Source: Christiangramia salexigens (GTDB lineage: Bacteria > Bacteroidota > Bacteroidia > Flavobacteriales > Flavobacteriaceae). Taken from it: a stretch of 64,000 nucleotides of DNA. Of the stretch, positions 17,077-25,185 are shown in pieces. The DNA lies in assembly GCF_001889005.1 (NCBI RefSeq), contig NZ_CP018153.1:778501-842500 (forward strand). Direction: 5' to 3'. The notes under the pieces are model-generated. The model worked only from the letters and a program-made list of their open reading frames with translations. It was not told the origin of the DNA and ran no database searches. The position numbers were made by a program, and so were the translations under genes. Each line of letters starts with the position of its first letter. Positions within the stretch are counted from its first letter, which is position 1.

Positions 17077-17790
17077 TTACGATTCCTGGTTGACTAGCGC
17101 AACTGTATGGCAGGCAACTATAGCAGCTGTCTCTGTTCTTAGCCTGCTATCTCCCAAACTTACCGGAATCCAATCATTCTTTAGGGCTGTGGATATTTCC
17201 TTAGAGCTAAAATCTCCTTCAGGCCCAATAAGAATATTGACCTGCTTTTTTGGTTCTAATTTATGTTGGAGGTAATATTTTTCCATTCCATCCTCACAAT
17301 GGGCAATAAATTTTAAGCCTTCAAACCCCTTTTCTGAAAACTCAGAAAAATTAACCGGTTCATTTAATTGCGGCATTCTATAATGAAGTGATTGTTTCAT
17401 GGCGCTTTGAAGTACTCTTTCAAACCGATTAAGTTTCACAACTTTTCTTTCACTATGCTCACAGATCACAGGTGTGATCTCATGTACACCTATTTCCATT
17501 GCTTTTTCCAGAAACCATTCAAACCTGTCGTTCATTTTGGTAGGAGCCACGATCATGTGAAGATAGTAGGGTGGTGGCGGCTGATTCTCAACCTCAATTA
17601 CTTTGGCCAGACATTGTTTAATATCAGCTCTTATGATCTCTGCCTTAAACAATAGCCCTTTTCCATTTGTGATATTTACAAGATCTCCTTCATTTTTTCG
17701 CAATACCTTTACGATATGTCGGCTTTCATCCTTTTGAAAGATTACCTGCTTATCATCTTTAGAAATTTCCGGATTATAGAATAACTGCAT
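17077..17790 (-). CDS. rsmE: 16S rRNA (uracil(1498)-N(3))-methyltransferase
   Basis: This 237-residue protein matches RsmE over its whole length. It has an N-terminal PUA-like domain with DESRHIVKVLR, then a SPOUT domain with PTKMNDRFEWFLEKAMEIGV, ICEHSERK, the knot motif LIGPEGDFSSKEI and VSLGDSRLRTETA. RsmE methylates N3 of U1498 in the decoding region of 16S rRNA. One base separates it from tsaD upstream in the operon. Confidence 0.95.
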   Translation of the reverse strand: MQLFYNPEISKDDKQVIFQKDESRHIVKVLRKNEGDLVNITNGKGLLFKAEIIRADIKQCLAKVIEVENQPPPPYYLHMIVAPTKMNDRFEWFLEKAMEIGVHEITPVICEHSERKVVKLNRFERVLQSAMKQSLHYRMPQLNEPVNFSEFSEKGFEGLKFIAHCEDGMEKYYLQHKLEPKKQVNILIGPEGDFSSKEISTALKNDWIPVSLGDSRLRTETAAIVACHTVALVNQES

Positions 17791-17791
17791 C

Positions 17792-18814
17792 TTAAAATTT
17801 ATATCTGGATTGGGCTGTTATAGAATAATCTGCAAAATCCTTTTTTAGATATTTATGATATCCGGCTATACCTATCATGGCCGCATTATCTGTAGTATAT
17901 TCAAATTTTGGGATAAAGCATTTCCAGCCCCATTTCTTTTCAGCATCCCTAAGAGCTTGTCTTATTCCGCTATTTGCTGAAACACCGCCACCAATCGCAA
18001 CTTGATTAATGCCGGTTTCCTTTACAGCCTTCTTTAGTTTATCCATTAAGATTCCTATGATCGTATATTGGACTGAAGCGCAGATATCATACAGATTTTT
18101 CTTTATAAAGTCGAGATCATTCTTTGTTTCTTTCTGAATTAAATAAAGTACGGCTGTTTTAAATCCGCTAAAACTAAAGTTAAGTCCATCCACCTTGGGT
18201 TTAGGGAATTTAAATGCTTTTGGATCTCCTTCTTTTGAATATTTATCAATTAGTGGTCCGCCCGGATAAGGCAAACCAAGTATTTTTGCGCTCTTATCAA
18301 AGGCTTCACCTACGGCATCATCCATTGTTTCTCCTATCACTTCCATGTCAAAATAATCTGAAACCTTGACGATCTGAGTATGTCCTCCGCTAATGGTCAT
18401 CGCAAGAAAAGGAAAGTCCGGCTTATCAAACCCGTCTTCTTCAATAAAATGAGCGAGGATATGAGCCTGCATATGATTTACTTCAATTAGAGGCACATTT
18501 AAGCCCATAGCCAGAGATTTTGCAAACGAGGTTCCCACAAGTAAAGATCCCATTAATCCAGGTCCTCTGGTAAAAGCGATTGCAGAAATATCTTTTTTAA
18601 CGATATTTGCCTGCGATAGTGCCTGATGGATTACCGGTACTATGTTTTGCTGATGTGCCCTGGAGGCCAATTCAGGTACAACACCACCATATTGTTGATG
18701 GACTTCCTGAGTAGCCACTACGTTAGATAGTATTTTTCCGTTAGAAAGTACTGCAGCGGCGGTATCATCACAAGATGATTCAATAGCGAGAATGTTAATT
18801 GTTTGGTCTGACAT
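17792..18814 (-). CDS. tsaD: tRNA N6-adenosine threonylcarbamoyltransferase TsaD
   Basis: This 340-residue ASKHA-fold protein starts with LAIESSCDDTAAAV and carries the metal-binding NHMQAHILAHF, TISGGHTQIV and IGGGVSANSGIR. The C-terminus YTTDNAAMIGIAGY supplies the last metal ligand region. It transfers the threonylcarbamoyl group to A37 of ANN-decoding tRNAs together with TsaB and TsaE, which are not in this window. It heads the minus-strand operon down to 13610 and is divergent from the tamB-like gene, with a 70-base gap holding its promoter. Confidence 0.97.
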   Translation of the reverse strand: MSDQTINILAIESSCDDTAAAVLSNGKILSNVVATQEVHQQYGGVVPELASRAHQQNIVPVIHQALSQANIVKKDISAIAFTRGPGLMGSLLVGTSFAKSLAMGLNVPLIEVNHMQAHILAHFIEEDGFDKPDFPFLAMTISGGHTQIVKVSDYFDMEVIGETMDDAVGEAFDKSAKILGLPYPGGPLIDKYSKEGDPKAFKFPKPKVDGLNFSFSGFKTAVLYLIQKETKNDLDFIKKNLYDICASVQYTIIGILMDKLKKAVKETGINQVAIGGGVSANSGIRQALRDAEKKWGWKCFIPKFEYTTDNAAMIGIAGYHKYLKKDFADYSITAQSRYKF

Positions 18815-18850
18815 CAGATGTTATTGGGCATAGAAGTTGTAAATTAGACG

Positions 18851-18877
18851 CAAAGTTAAAATATAAAAGCGTATCAA
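18851..18877 (-). promoter_or_regulatory. Promoter of the tsaD operon
   Basis: On the minus strand TAACTTTG (18858-18851) matches TAnnTTTG. A TTG within a T run lies at 18877-18875, 16 bases upstream, slightly short of the usual spacing. The tsaD ATG is at 18814, giving a leader of roughly 30 bases. The -33 side overlaps the region just before the tamB-like start at 18885. Confidence 0.55.
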
Positions 18878-18884
18878 AAAATTC

Positions 18885-21800
18885 TTGAAAATACTATTTA
18901 AAGCCGCGGTTGCGCTGGTTTTGGTATTCATAATTTTATTGATAACATTTTCCATTCCAGCTGTTCAAACATCTGTAGCTAAAAAGCTTACCGACAGCTT
19001 AAAGAAAAACAATGACGTAAATATTTCTATTGGCAAAGTGTCTCTTGGCTATTTTGGCAATATAAAATTGCGTGATATCTATGTAGAAGATCATCATGAA
19101 GATACGCTTCTAACTGCAGATGAGATACGTTCCTCTATCATTAGTTTCCGAAATTTGATCAATAATTCGCCCCGTCTTGGTGATACCCGAATTAAGGGTT
19201 TGAACATGGAGATGAAAAGATATAAAGGTGAAGATCGTGATAATCTGGGCGTTTTGATTGAAAAACTTAGAAAAGAACCTACCGGAGATTCCACGCACTT
19301 TGAACTTAAGGCCAATAACGTACAAATCCAGGATAGCCGTTATAGTTATATAGATGAAAACCTGGACCGTAAAGAAGTTTTGGTGATTGATAGTCTGAAT
19401 ATCTTTGCGAACGAGCTTCTCATCGACGATGAAAATATTGACATTGAAATAGGAATGTTACGCGGGTACGAGCAACGCGGTTTTCATATTGATAATCTTT
19501 CCACTAGATTTCATTACGACCCTTCGAATATGAGCTTACAGGATATGCAATTGCAAACTCCTGAGTCGATGATATTTGCCGATCTCTTCTTTAATTATGA
19601 CCTATCAGATTTTTCAGATTTTGAAAACCTGGTTCAGGTCAAGGCCGAATTCAGGGAAAGTAAGATCTCAAGCAATGATCTGAAGATTTTCTATGATGGA
19701 TTTGGAAAAAATCAGGTAGTAAATATTAAAACGAAATTAACCGGTACTTTAAATGACTTTTTGCTGGAAGGACTGGAACTTGATGGTCTTGACCGAAGTT
19801 CGGTGAAAGGAGATGTACAGGTTAAAGGTTCTTTCTCAAAAAAGCCTGAAGATTTTAGTTTAGATGGAGATTTCACAGATCTTAATACCAACTACTATGA
19901 TCTGGTGAACTTCTTGCCCGGTCCTTTAAAGGGAAACCTTCCAAAGACACTCACCGAATTCGGTAATATGAATCTAAAAGGAAAAACCCTTGTCACAGAT
20001 TCTTCTCTTGATGCAAATGTTGTAATAACCACTCAGCTAGGGAAGGCAGATGCCGATTTTGTGCTTAAGAATTTTAATAGTTCAAAAAATGCCAATTATA
20101 AAGGGAAACTGATTTTTAAAGATTTCAATATTGGAAAACTGGTAAATGAACCAAAATTAGGCAAGACCAGTTTTAACCTCGATTTTGACGGCCGCGGTTT
20201 TACTCAGGAATTCCTGAATACGCAGTTAAAAGGAAGTATAGCTAATATTAGGTATAATAATTATACTTATAAGAATATCAATATAATTGGTAATCTGCGT
20301 GATCCTGTTTTTAATGGATATTTTGTCTCCAGAGATACTAACCTTCAAATGGAATTTAATGGATTGGTAGATGTTTCTGAAGAGATCAATGTTTACGATT
20401 TCGAAGCTGCCGTGGAATATGCCGACCTTAATGCTCTTAATTTTGTAGACAGAGATAGTATTTCGGTTTTCAAAGGAGACGTTATCATGAATATGAAGGG
20501 GACGAATATAGATAATGCTTTTGGTGAAATTCTACTTTTAAATACATCCTATAAGAATCAGAATGAGCTATATTATTTTGATGATCTAAGTATAAATTCA
20601 AGTTTTGACGGTCCGGTAAGAACGATAACGATTAACTCACCAGATGTGATTAATGGGAAGGTTTCCGGAGTTTTTAAAATAAGGGAGGTTGGAGCGCTTA
20701 TAGAAAACTCCATCGGGAGTATTTATACAAACTATAAAGCACGAACCATTACGACCAATCAGTATATGGAATTTGATTTTGACATCTATAATCAGATCGT
20801 CGAAGTCTTTTATCCTGAAATTGAACTCGCGCCCAATACCTTTATTCGTGGTAGAGTGGAGTCTGATGAATCTGAATTCAAACTTACTTTCAGATCACCA
20901 AGAATTGATATTTTCAACAATATGATCGAAGATATCAACCTTCAGGTAGATAACACTAACCCCATATACAACACTTACTTTGAAGCAGATAGTGTTTCTA
21001 CAGATCTGTATAAGTTTTCAGAATTCAGCTTTATTAATGTAACTCAGCGTGATACCTTATTTATAAGATCTGAATTTCAGGGAGGTAAGAATAATAATGA
21101 TGTATTTAACCTCAATTTGTTCCATACTATTAACGAGGAAAACAGATCGGTTGTAGGGATTCAAAAGTCTGACTTTAAATTTCAGGATAATGTTTGGTAC
21201 CTGAACAGGTCGGGAAACAAAAGCAATAAGATCGTTTTTGATAGTAATTTCAGGAATCTTCAAATAGATTCTCTGGTTATGAGTCACAAGAATGAAGAAA
21301 TCCGTTTAAGTGGAAACCTTCGTGATTCGACCTACAAGAACTTTAAAATGCAATTCGTTAATGTTGATATTGGGAAAATTACTCCGGAAATTGACAGTCT
21401 GGACCTGGCCGGAACACTTAACGGAGACCTGGACCTTCTTCAGGAACAGGGAGCTTATTATCCTACAACAGACCTCAGAATAGATTCATTGACAGTAAAT
21501 GACCATTATCTAGGAGATCTGAAGATGGACGTTGAAGGGAACGAGAACCTGACGAATTATTCGGTATATGCCAGTTTAAAGAATAAAGGTCTCGAAAGCC
21601 TTTCGGCAATAGGTTATATCAACGTTGCAGGTGAAGAGCCCAGAATAGACCTTGAAGTCAATATGGATCGTCTTAATATGGCTGCGTTTAGTCCATTAGG
21701 TGGTGATGTCCTATCCGAAATAAGAGGTTTCGCTTCAGGAAGGGCTTTCGTTACCGGTAATTATAAGAATCCCGATTTTTCAGGGAGCCTTGATCTTTTA

Positions 21801-23315
21801 AAAGCGGGCTTAAGGATTCCGTATCTTAATGTTGGGATAAAACTCCAGGATAAGGCCACGGTAGACCTTACAAAACAACAATTTAATTTCAATAATGTTT
21901 CGATTATTGACACAAAATATAATACACGAGGTGTGCTGGATGGAACTATTTCTCACAGGAATTTTTCTGAATGGTTCCTCGACCTGAATTTAACATCAGA
22001 CCGAATGTTGGTACTGGATACCGAAGCGACTGAAGATGCCTTATATTATGGAACCGCTTTTATCGATGGGGAGGCGAGCATTAAGGGACCTACAGATCAA
22101 TTGGTCATAGACGTTACTGCTGCAACAGAAAAAGGCACGGTATTTAAGATCCCTCTTAGCGATACTGAAAGTGTGGGTGATAATTCTTTCATCAGATTTT
22201 TAAGCCCAGAAGAAAAAGCCGCAAAATTGGCTGGAAAAGAAATAGAAGTTCCTGAAGTTAAGGGTGTAGAGCTGATCTTTGATCTGGATGTCACCAATGA
22301 AGCTGAAGTAGAAGTAGTGGTAGATCAAACTAGTGGAAGCACATTGCGAGGTAGAGGTTCCGGTAACCTTCTACTCGAGATAAATACTAATGGAAAATTC
22401 AATATGTGGGGGGATTTCGTGGTATATGAAGGAGTTTATAACTTTAAATATGCTGGCCTGGTCCAAAAAGTATTTAATGTGGAGTCCGGAGGCAGTATTA
22501 ACTGGGATGGTAATCCCGTAGATGCGCAGCTGGATGTAAGTGCGGTATATTCACTCAATGCAAACCCTGCTGTACTTCTGGAAAATCCTTCGGTAAACCG
22601 AAAAATTCCTGTAGATGTGGTAATCAACCTTCAGGGCGAGATCGAACAGCCGGATATTTCATTTGATATTGAATTCCCTAATGCCAGTTCAACTGTAAAA
22701 TCAGAGCTGCAGTATCGTATTGATGATAGGGCAAGTAAAGAATTACAGGCCTTGTTTCTCGTAACCCAGGGAACATTCTATAGTGAATTTGGCTTGCGAG
22801 GTGCAGCGATCTATGGGACTCTTGCCGAAAGAGCCTCGAGTATAGTAAACGATATTTTTGCTGATGAAGATGGTAAGTTTCAGGTTGGAGTTAATTATGT
22901 TCAGGGGGACCGAACGCCAGATCAGCAGACTGTTGATAGATTTGGTCTTACCTTATCCACGCAGATCTCAGACCGGGTTATCATTAATGGTCAGGTGGGT
23001 GTGCCTATTGGCGGTGTGACCGAGTCTGTAATTATTGGTGACCTTGAGATAGATTTCCTGCTAAATGAAGACGGAACCTTACGAGCAAAAGTTTTTAACC
23101 GTGAGAGTAACATTCAGTTTATTGGAGAAGAAATTGGTTTCACTCAGGGGATAGGTCTTTCTTATTCAGTAGATTTTGACACTTTTAAAGAATTGATCAG
23201 GAAAATCGTAAATACCGAAATCATTACAAAAGCCACCGAGGAGGAAATTGAAGAAGCACCTGCTAAATCACTTGCTCCAGATTATATTACTTTTCCTAGC
23301 ACTAAGAAAAATTAA
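18885..23315 (+). CDS. TamB-like (DUF490) translocation and assembly module protein
   Basis: This 1476-residue protein has an N-terminal membrane anchor (residues about 5-27), then a long beta-rich repetitive body, and a C-terminal DUF490 domain from about 1050 with WDGNPVDAQLDVSAVY, GEIEQPDISFDIEFP, LQALFLVTQGTF and VGVNYVQGD. TamB-like proteins bridge the periplasm between inner and outer membrane and serve in phospholipid transport or outer-membrane protein assembly. The start is TTG, since no ATG precedes the anchor. The length is normal for Bacteroidota homologues. It is transcribed divergently from tsaD and no partner TamA/BamA gene is adjacent. Confidence 0.9.
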   Translation: MKILFKAAVALVLVFIILLITFSIPAVQTSVAKKLTDSLKKNNDVNISIGKVSLGYFGNIKLRDIYVEDHHEDTLLTADEIRSSIISFRNLINNSPRLGDTRIKGLNMEMKRYKGEDRDNLGVLIEKLRKEPTGDSTHFELKANNVQIQDSRYSYIDENLDRKEVLVIDSLNIFANELLIDDENIDIEIGMLRGYEQRGFHIDNLSTRFHYDPSNMSLQDMQLQTPESMIFADLFFNYDLSDFSDFENLVQVKAEFRESKISSNDLKIFYDGFGKNQVVNIKTKLTGTLNDFLLEGLELDGLDRSSVKGDVQVKGSFSKKPEDFSLDGDFTDLNTNYYDLVNFLPGPLKGNLPKTLTEFGNMNLKGKTLVTDSSLDANVVITTQLGKADADFVLKNFNSSKNANYKGKLIFKDFNIGKLVNEPKLGKTSFNLDFDGRGFTQEFLNTQLKGSIANIRYNNYTYKNINIIGNLRDPVFNGYFVSRDTNLQMEFNGLVDVSEEINVYDFEAAVEYADLNALNFVDRDSISVFKGDVIMNMKGTNIDNAFGEILLLNTSYKNQNELYYFDDLSINSSFDGPVRTITINSPDVINGKVSGVFKIREVGALIENSIGSIYTNYKARTITTNQYMEFDFDIYNQIVEVFYPEIELAPNTFIRGRVESDESEFKLTFRSPRIDIFNNMIEDINLQVDNTNPIYNTYFEADSVSTDLYKFSEFSFINVTQRDTLFIRSEFQGGKNNNDVFNLNLFHTINEENRSVVGIQKSDFKFQDNVWYLNRSGNKSNKIVFDSNFRNLQIDSLVMSHKNEEIRLSGNLRDSTYKNFKMQFVNVDIGKITPEIDSLDLAGTLNGDLDLLQEQGAYYPTTDLRIDSLTVNDHYLGDLKMDVEGNENLTNYSVYASLKNKGLESLSAIGYINVAGEEPRIDLEVNMDRLNMAAFSPLGGDVLSEIRGFASGRAFVTGNYKNPDFSGSLDLLKAGLRIPYLNVGIKLQDKATVDLTKQQFNFNNVSIIDTKYNTRGVLDGTISHRNFSEWFLDLNLTSDRMLVLDTEATEDALYYGTAFIDGEASIKGPTDQLVIDVTAATEKGTVFKIPLSDTESVGDNSFIRFLSPEEKAAKLAGKEIEVPEVKGVELIFDLDVTNEAEVEVVVDQTSGSTLRGRGSGNLLLEINTNGKFNMWGDFVVYEGVYNFKYAGLVQKVFNVESGGSINWDGNPVDAQLDVSAVYSLNANPAVLLENPSVNRKIPVDVVINLQGEIEQPDISFDIEFPNASSTVKSELQYRIDDRASKELQALFLVTQGTFYSEFGLRGAAIYGTLAERASSIVNDIFADEDGKFQVGVNYVQGDRTPDQQTVDRFGLTLSTQISDRVIINGQVGVPIGGVTESVIIGDLEIDFLLNEDGTLRAKVFNRESNIQFIGEEIGFTQGIGLSYSVDFDTFKELIRKIVNTEIITKATEEEIEEAPAKSLAPDYITFPSTKKN

Positions 23316-23383
23316 AGAACTGTTTTTTAATGTTTTCTTAAGCTTAACTTTTATCTATCCCTTTATTTTTGCATGAAATCAGC

Positions 23384-23413
23384 TTGAATGAAGTATTCTT
23401 CAAATTAAGTTTG
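23384..23413 (+). promoter_or_regulatory. Promoter of pfkA-mgsA
   Basis: TTG (23384-23386), a 19-base spacer and TAAGTTTG (23406-23413) match the Bacteroidota consensus exactly. Transcription would begin near 23420, leaving a leader of about 20 bases before the ATG at 23441. A second TATTTTTG at 23364-23371 lacks a -33 partner. Confidence 0.7.
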
Positions 23414-23440
23414 TAGTTTTAATAACCAATCAATAATTCT

Positions 23441-24427
23441 ATGGCAAAAAAATTAAAACGAATAGGTGTAATGACCTCAGGTGGAGATTCTCCGGGAATG
23501 AATGCTGCAATTAGGGCTGTTGTTCGTACCTGTGCATATTATCATACTGAATGTGCTGGGTTTTACCGCGGATTTCAGGGGATGATAGATGGAGACTGCA
23601 TCAATATGAATGCAAGAAGTGTTAGAAATATCGTAAATCAGGGAGGTACTATTCTTCAATCTGCACGTTCCAAACAGTTTTTAACCAAAGAAGGTAGAGC
23701 ACAGGCCGCTCAGAATTTAAAGGAGCAGGAAGTTGACGCCATGATCCTTATTGGTGGTGATGGAACTTTTAGAGGTGGACAGGTTTTTAGTCAGGAACAC
23801 GGAATCCCTGTTATTGGAGTTCCCGGAACTATAGATAATGATATCTATGGCACTCATTATACGATTGGTTATGATACAGCGCTTAATACAGTTGTAGAGG
23901 CTATAGATAAGATCAGAGATACAGCGAGTTCTCATAATCGCTTGTTCTTTGTTGAAGTAATGGGACGAGATGCCGGATTTATCGCTTTGAACAGTGGAAT
24001 TGGTGCGGGAGCCGAAGAAATTTTAATTCCTGAAGAAGACCTTGGACTTGACCGCTTACTTGATTCCCTTGAAAGAAGTAGACGAGCAGGAAAAACTTCA
24101 AGCATAGTAGTGGTATCGGAAGGGGATAAAATTGGTAAGAATGTTTTTGAGCTTGCCGAATATGTAAAAGAAAATCTGCCGTTCTATGATGCGCGTGTAA
24201 GTGTACTTGGACATATACAAAGAGGAGGAAGGCCTTCATGCTTTGACCGTGTACTTGCCAGCAGATTGTCGGTAAAAGCCGTGGAATTGTTATTAGATGG
24301 CAAGAAAGACCTTATGGTAGGAATGCTTAATAATGAAATTGAATCCTGTAGCCTTGACCAGGCACTTAAAGGAAAACACACTATTAATAAAGATCTTTTA
24401 AGAATTTCTGAAATACTATCTACCTGA
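23441..24427 (+). CDS. pfkA: ATP-dependent 6-phosphofructokinase
   Basis: This 328-residue enzyme is a standard bacterial PFK: GVMTSGGDSPGMNAAIRA at the N-terminus, IGGDGTFRGG, the catalytic loop PGTIDNDI, MGRDAGF and HIQRGGRPS. The Gly in GGDGT indicates use of ATP rather than pyrophosphate, where Asp is usual. It phosphorylates fructose 6-phosphate in glycolysis. It has its own promoter and is followed after one base by methylglyoxal synthase. Confidence 0.97.
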   Translation: MAKKLKRIGVMTSGGDSPGMNAAIRAVVRTCAYYHTECAGFYRGFQGMIDGDCINMNARSVRNIVNQGGTILQSARSKQFLTKEGRAQAAQNLKEQEVDAMILIGGDGTFRGGQVFSQEHGIPVIGVPGTIDNDIYGTHYTIGYDTALNTVVEAIDKIRDTASSHNRLFFVEVMGRDAGFIALNSGIGAGAEEILIPEEDLGLDRLLDSLERSRRAGKTSSIVVVSEGDKIGKNVFELAEYVKENLPFYDARVSVLGHIQRGGRPSCFDRVLASRLSVKAVELLLDGKKDLMVGMLNNEIESCSLDQALKGKHTINKDLLRISEILST

Positions 24428-24428
24428 T

Positions 24429-24797
24429 ATGAAAACGATCGCAATAATTGCCCATGATGGAAAAAAACCGGAGATGGTTCAATTCCTAAATGGGAATAAG
24501 GAAATTCTCAATTCCAACGAAATAAAGATCATCGCTACCGGTACAACAGGTTCTAAGACCGAAGCTGCCGGTTATAAAGTAGAAAAGCTATTATCTGGTC
24601 CTCTTGGCGGGGATGCGCAAATCGCTGCCAGAATTGCAGAAGGTTTAGTGGATATGGTGATATTTTTCCGGGATCCTTTAGATAAGCATCCTCACGAACC
24701 GGATATCTTTATGCTTATGAGATTATGTGATGTTCACAACGTCCCACTTGCTACGAATCCTGCTACAGCAAAATTGATAATAAGAGGTCTGGTTTAA
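24429..24797 (+). CDS. mgsA: Methylglyoxal synthase
   Basis: This 122-residue protein shows IAIIAHDGKKPEM (catalytic His region), ATGTTGSKTE (phosphate binding), SGPLGGDAQIAARIA with the catalytic Asp, and FFRDPLDKHPHEPD. It converts dihydroxyacetone phosphate to methylglyoxal, a bypass that relieves sugar-phosphate stress. It is short compared with the E. coli enzyme (152) but has all motifs. One base separates it from pfkA, so the two are co-transcribed. Its stop is immediately adjacent to the stop of the convergent ridA-like gene within TAATTA. Confidence 0.94.
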   Translation: MKTIAIIAHDGKKPEMVQFLNGNKEILNSNEIKIIATGTTGSKTEAAGYKVEKLLSGPLGGDAQIAARIAEGLVDMVIFFRDPLDKHPHEPDIFMLMRLCDVHNVPLATNPATAKLIIRGLV

Positions 24798-25181
24798 TTA
24801 AAATTTCACCGCAATCGCACTGATCTCTACATTGACGAATTTTGGAAGGTTCGCAACTTCTACAGTTTCTCTCGCCGGTGCATTTTCAGATTCGAAATAT
24901 CTTGAATAAACCTCGTTGATCTTAGCGAAATTATTCATGTCGCTAATAAAGATGGAAGTCTTAACCACGTCTTTTAGATTTAATCCTGCAGCTTCTAAGA
25001 TCGCACTTAAATTATCAAGAACCTGAGCTGTTTCTTTTTCAAGATCATCGGTTTTCAATTCACCGCTATTAGGGTCTAATGCGATTTGCCCGGAAATATA
25101 AAGCGTGTTCCCTGCAAATACTGCCTGATTGTAAGGTCCAATTGGTGCGGGTGCGTTTTTGGTTTCGATTATTTTTTTCAT
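24798..25181 (-). CDS. ridA: RidA/YjgF family reactive-intermediate deaminase
   Basis: About 127 residues from the ATG at 25181. The frame is open further upstream into lptD, but MKKIIETKNAPAPIGPYNQA is the conserved RidA start. ISGQIALDP and ARETVEVANLP, containing the enamine/imine-binding Arg, are present. RidA hydrolyses 2-aminoacrylate and other imines. It begins 4 bases after the lptD stop codon, so it is the second gene of an lptD-ridA transcript. Confidence 0.93.
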   Translation of the reverse strand: MKKIIETKNAPAPIGPYNQAVFAGNTLYISGQIALDPNSGELKTDDLEKETAQVLDNLSAILEAAGLNLKDVVKTSIFISDMNNFAKINEVYSRYFESENAPARETVEVANLPKFVNVEISAIAVKF

Positions 25182-25185
25182 AATT

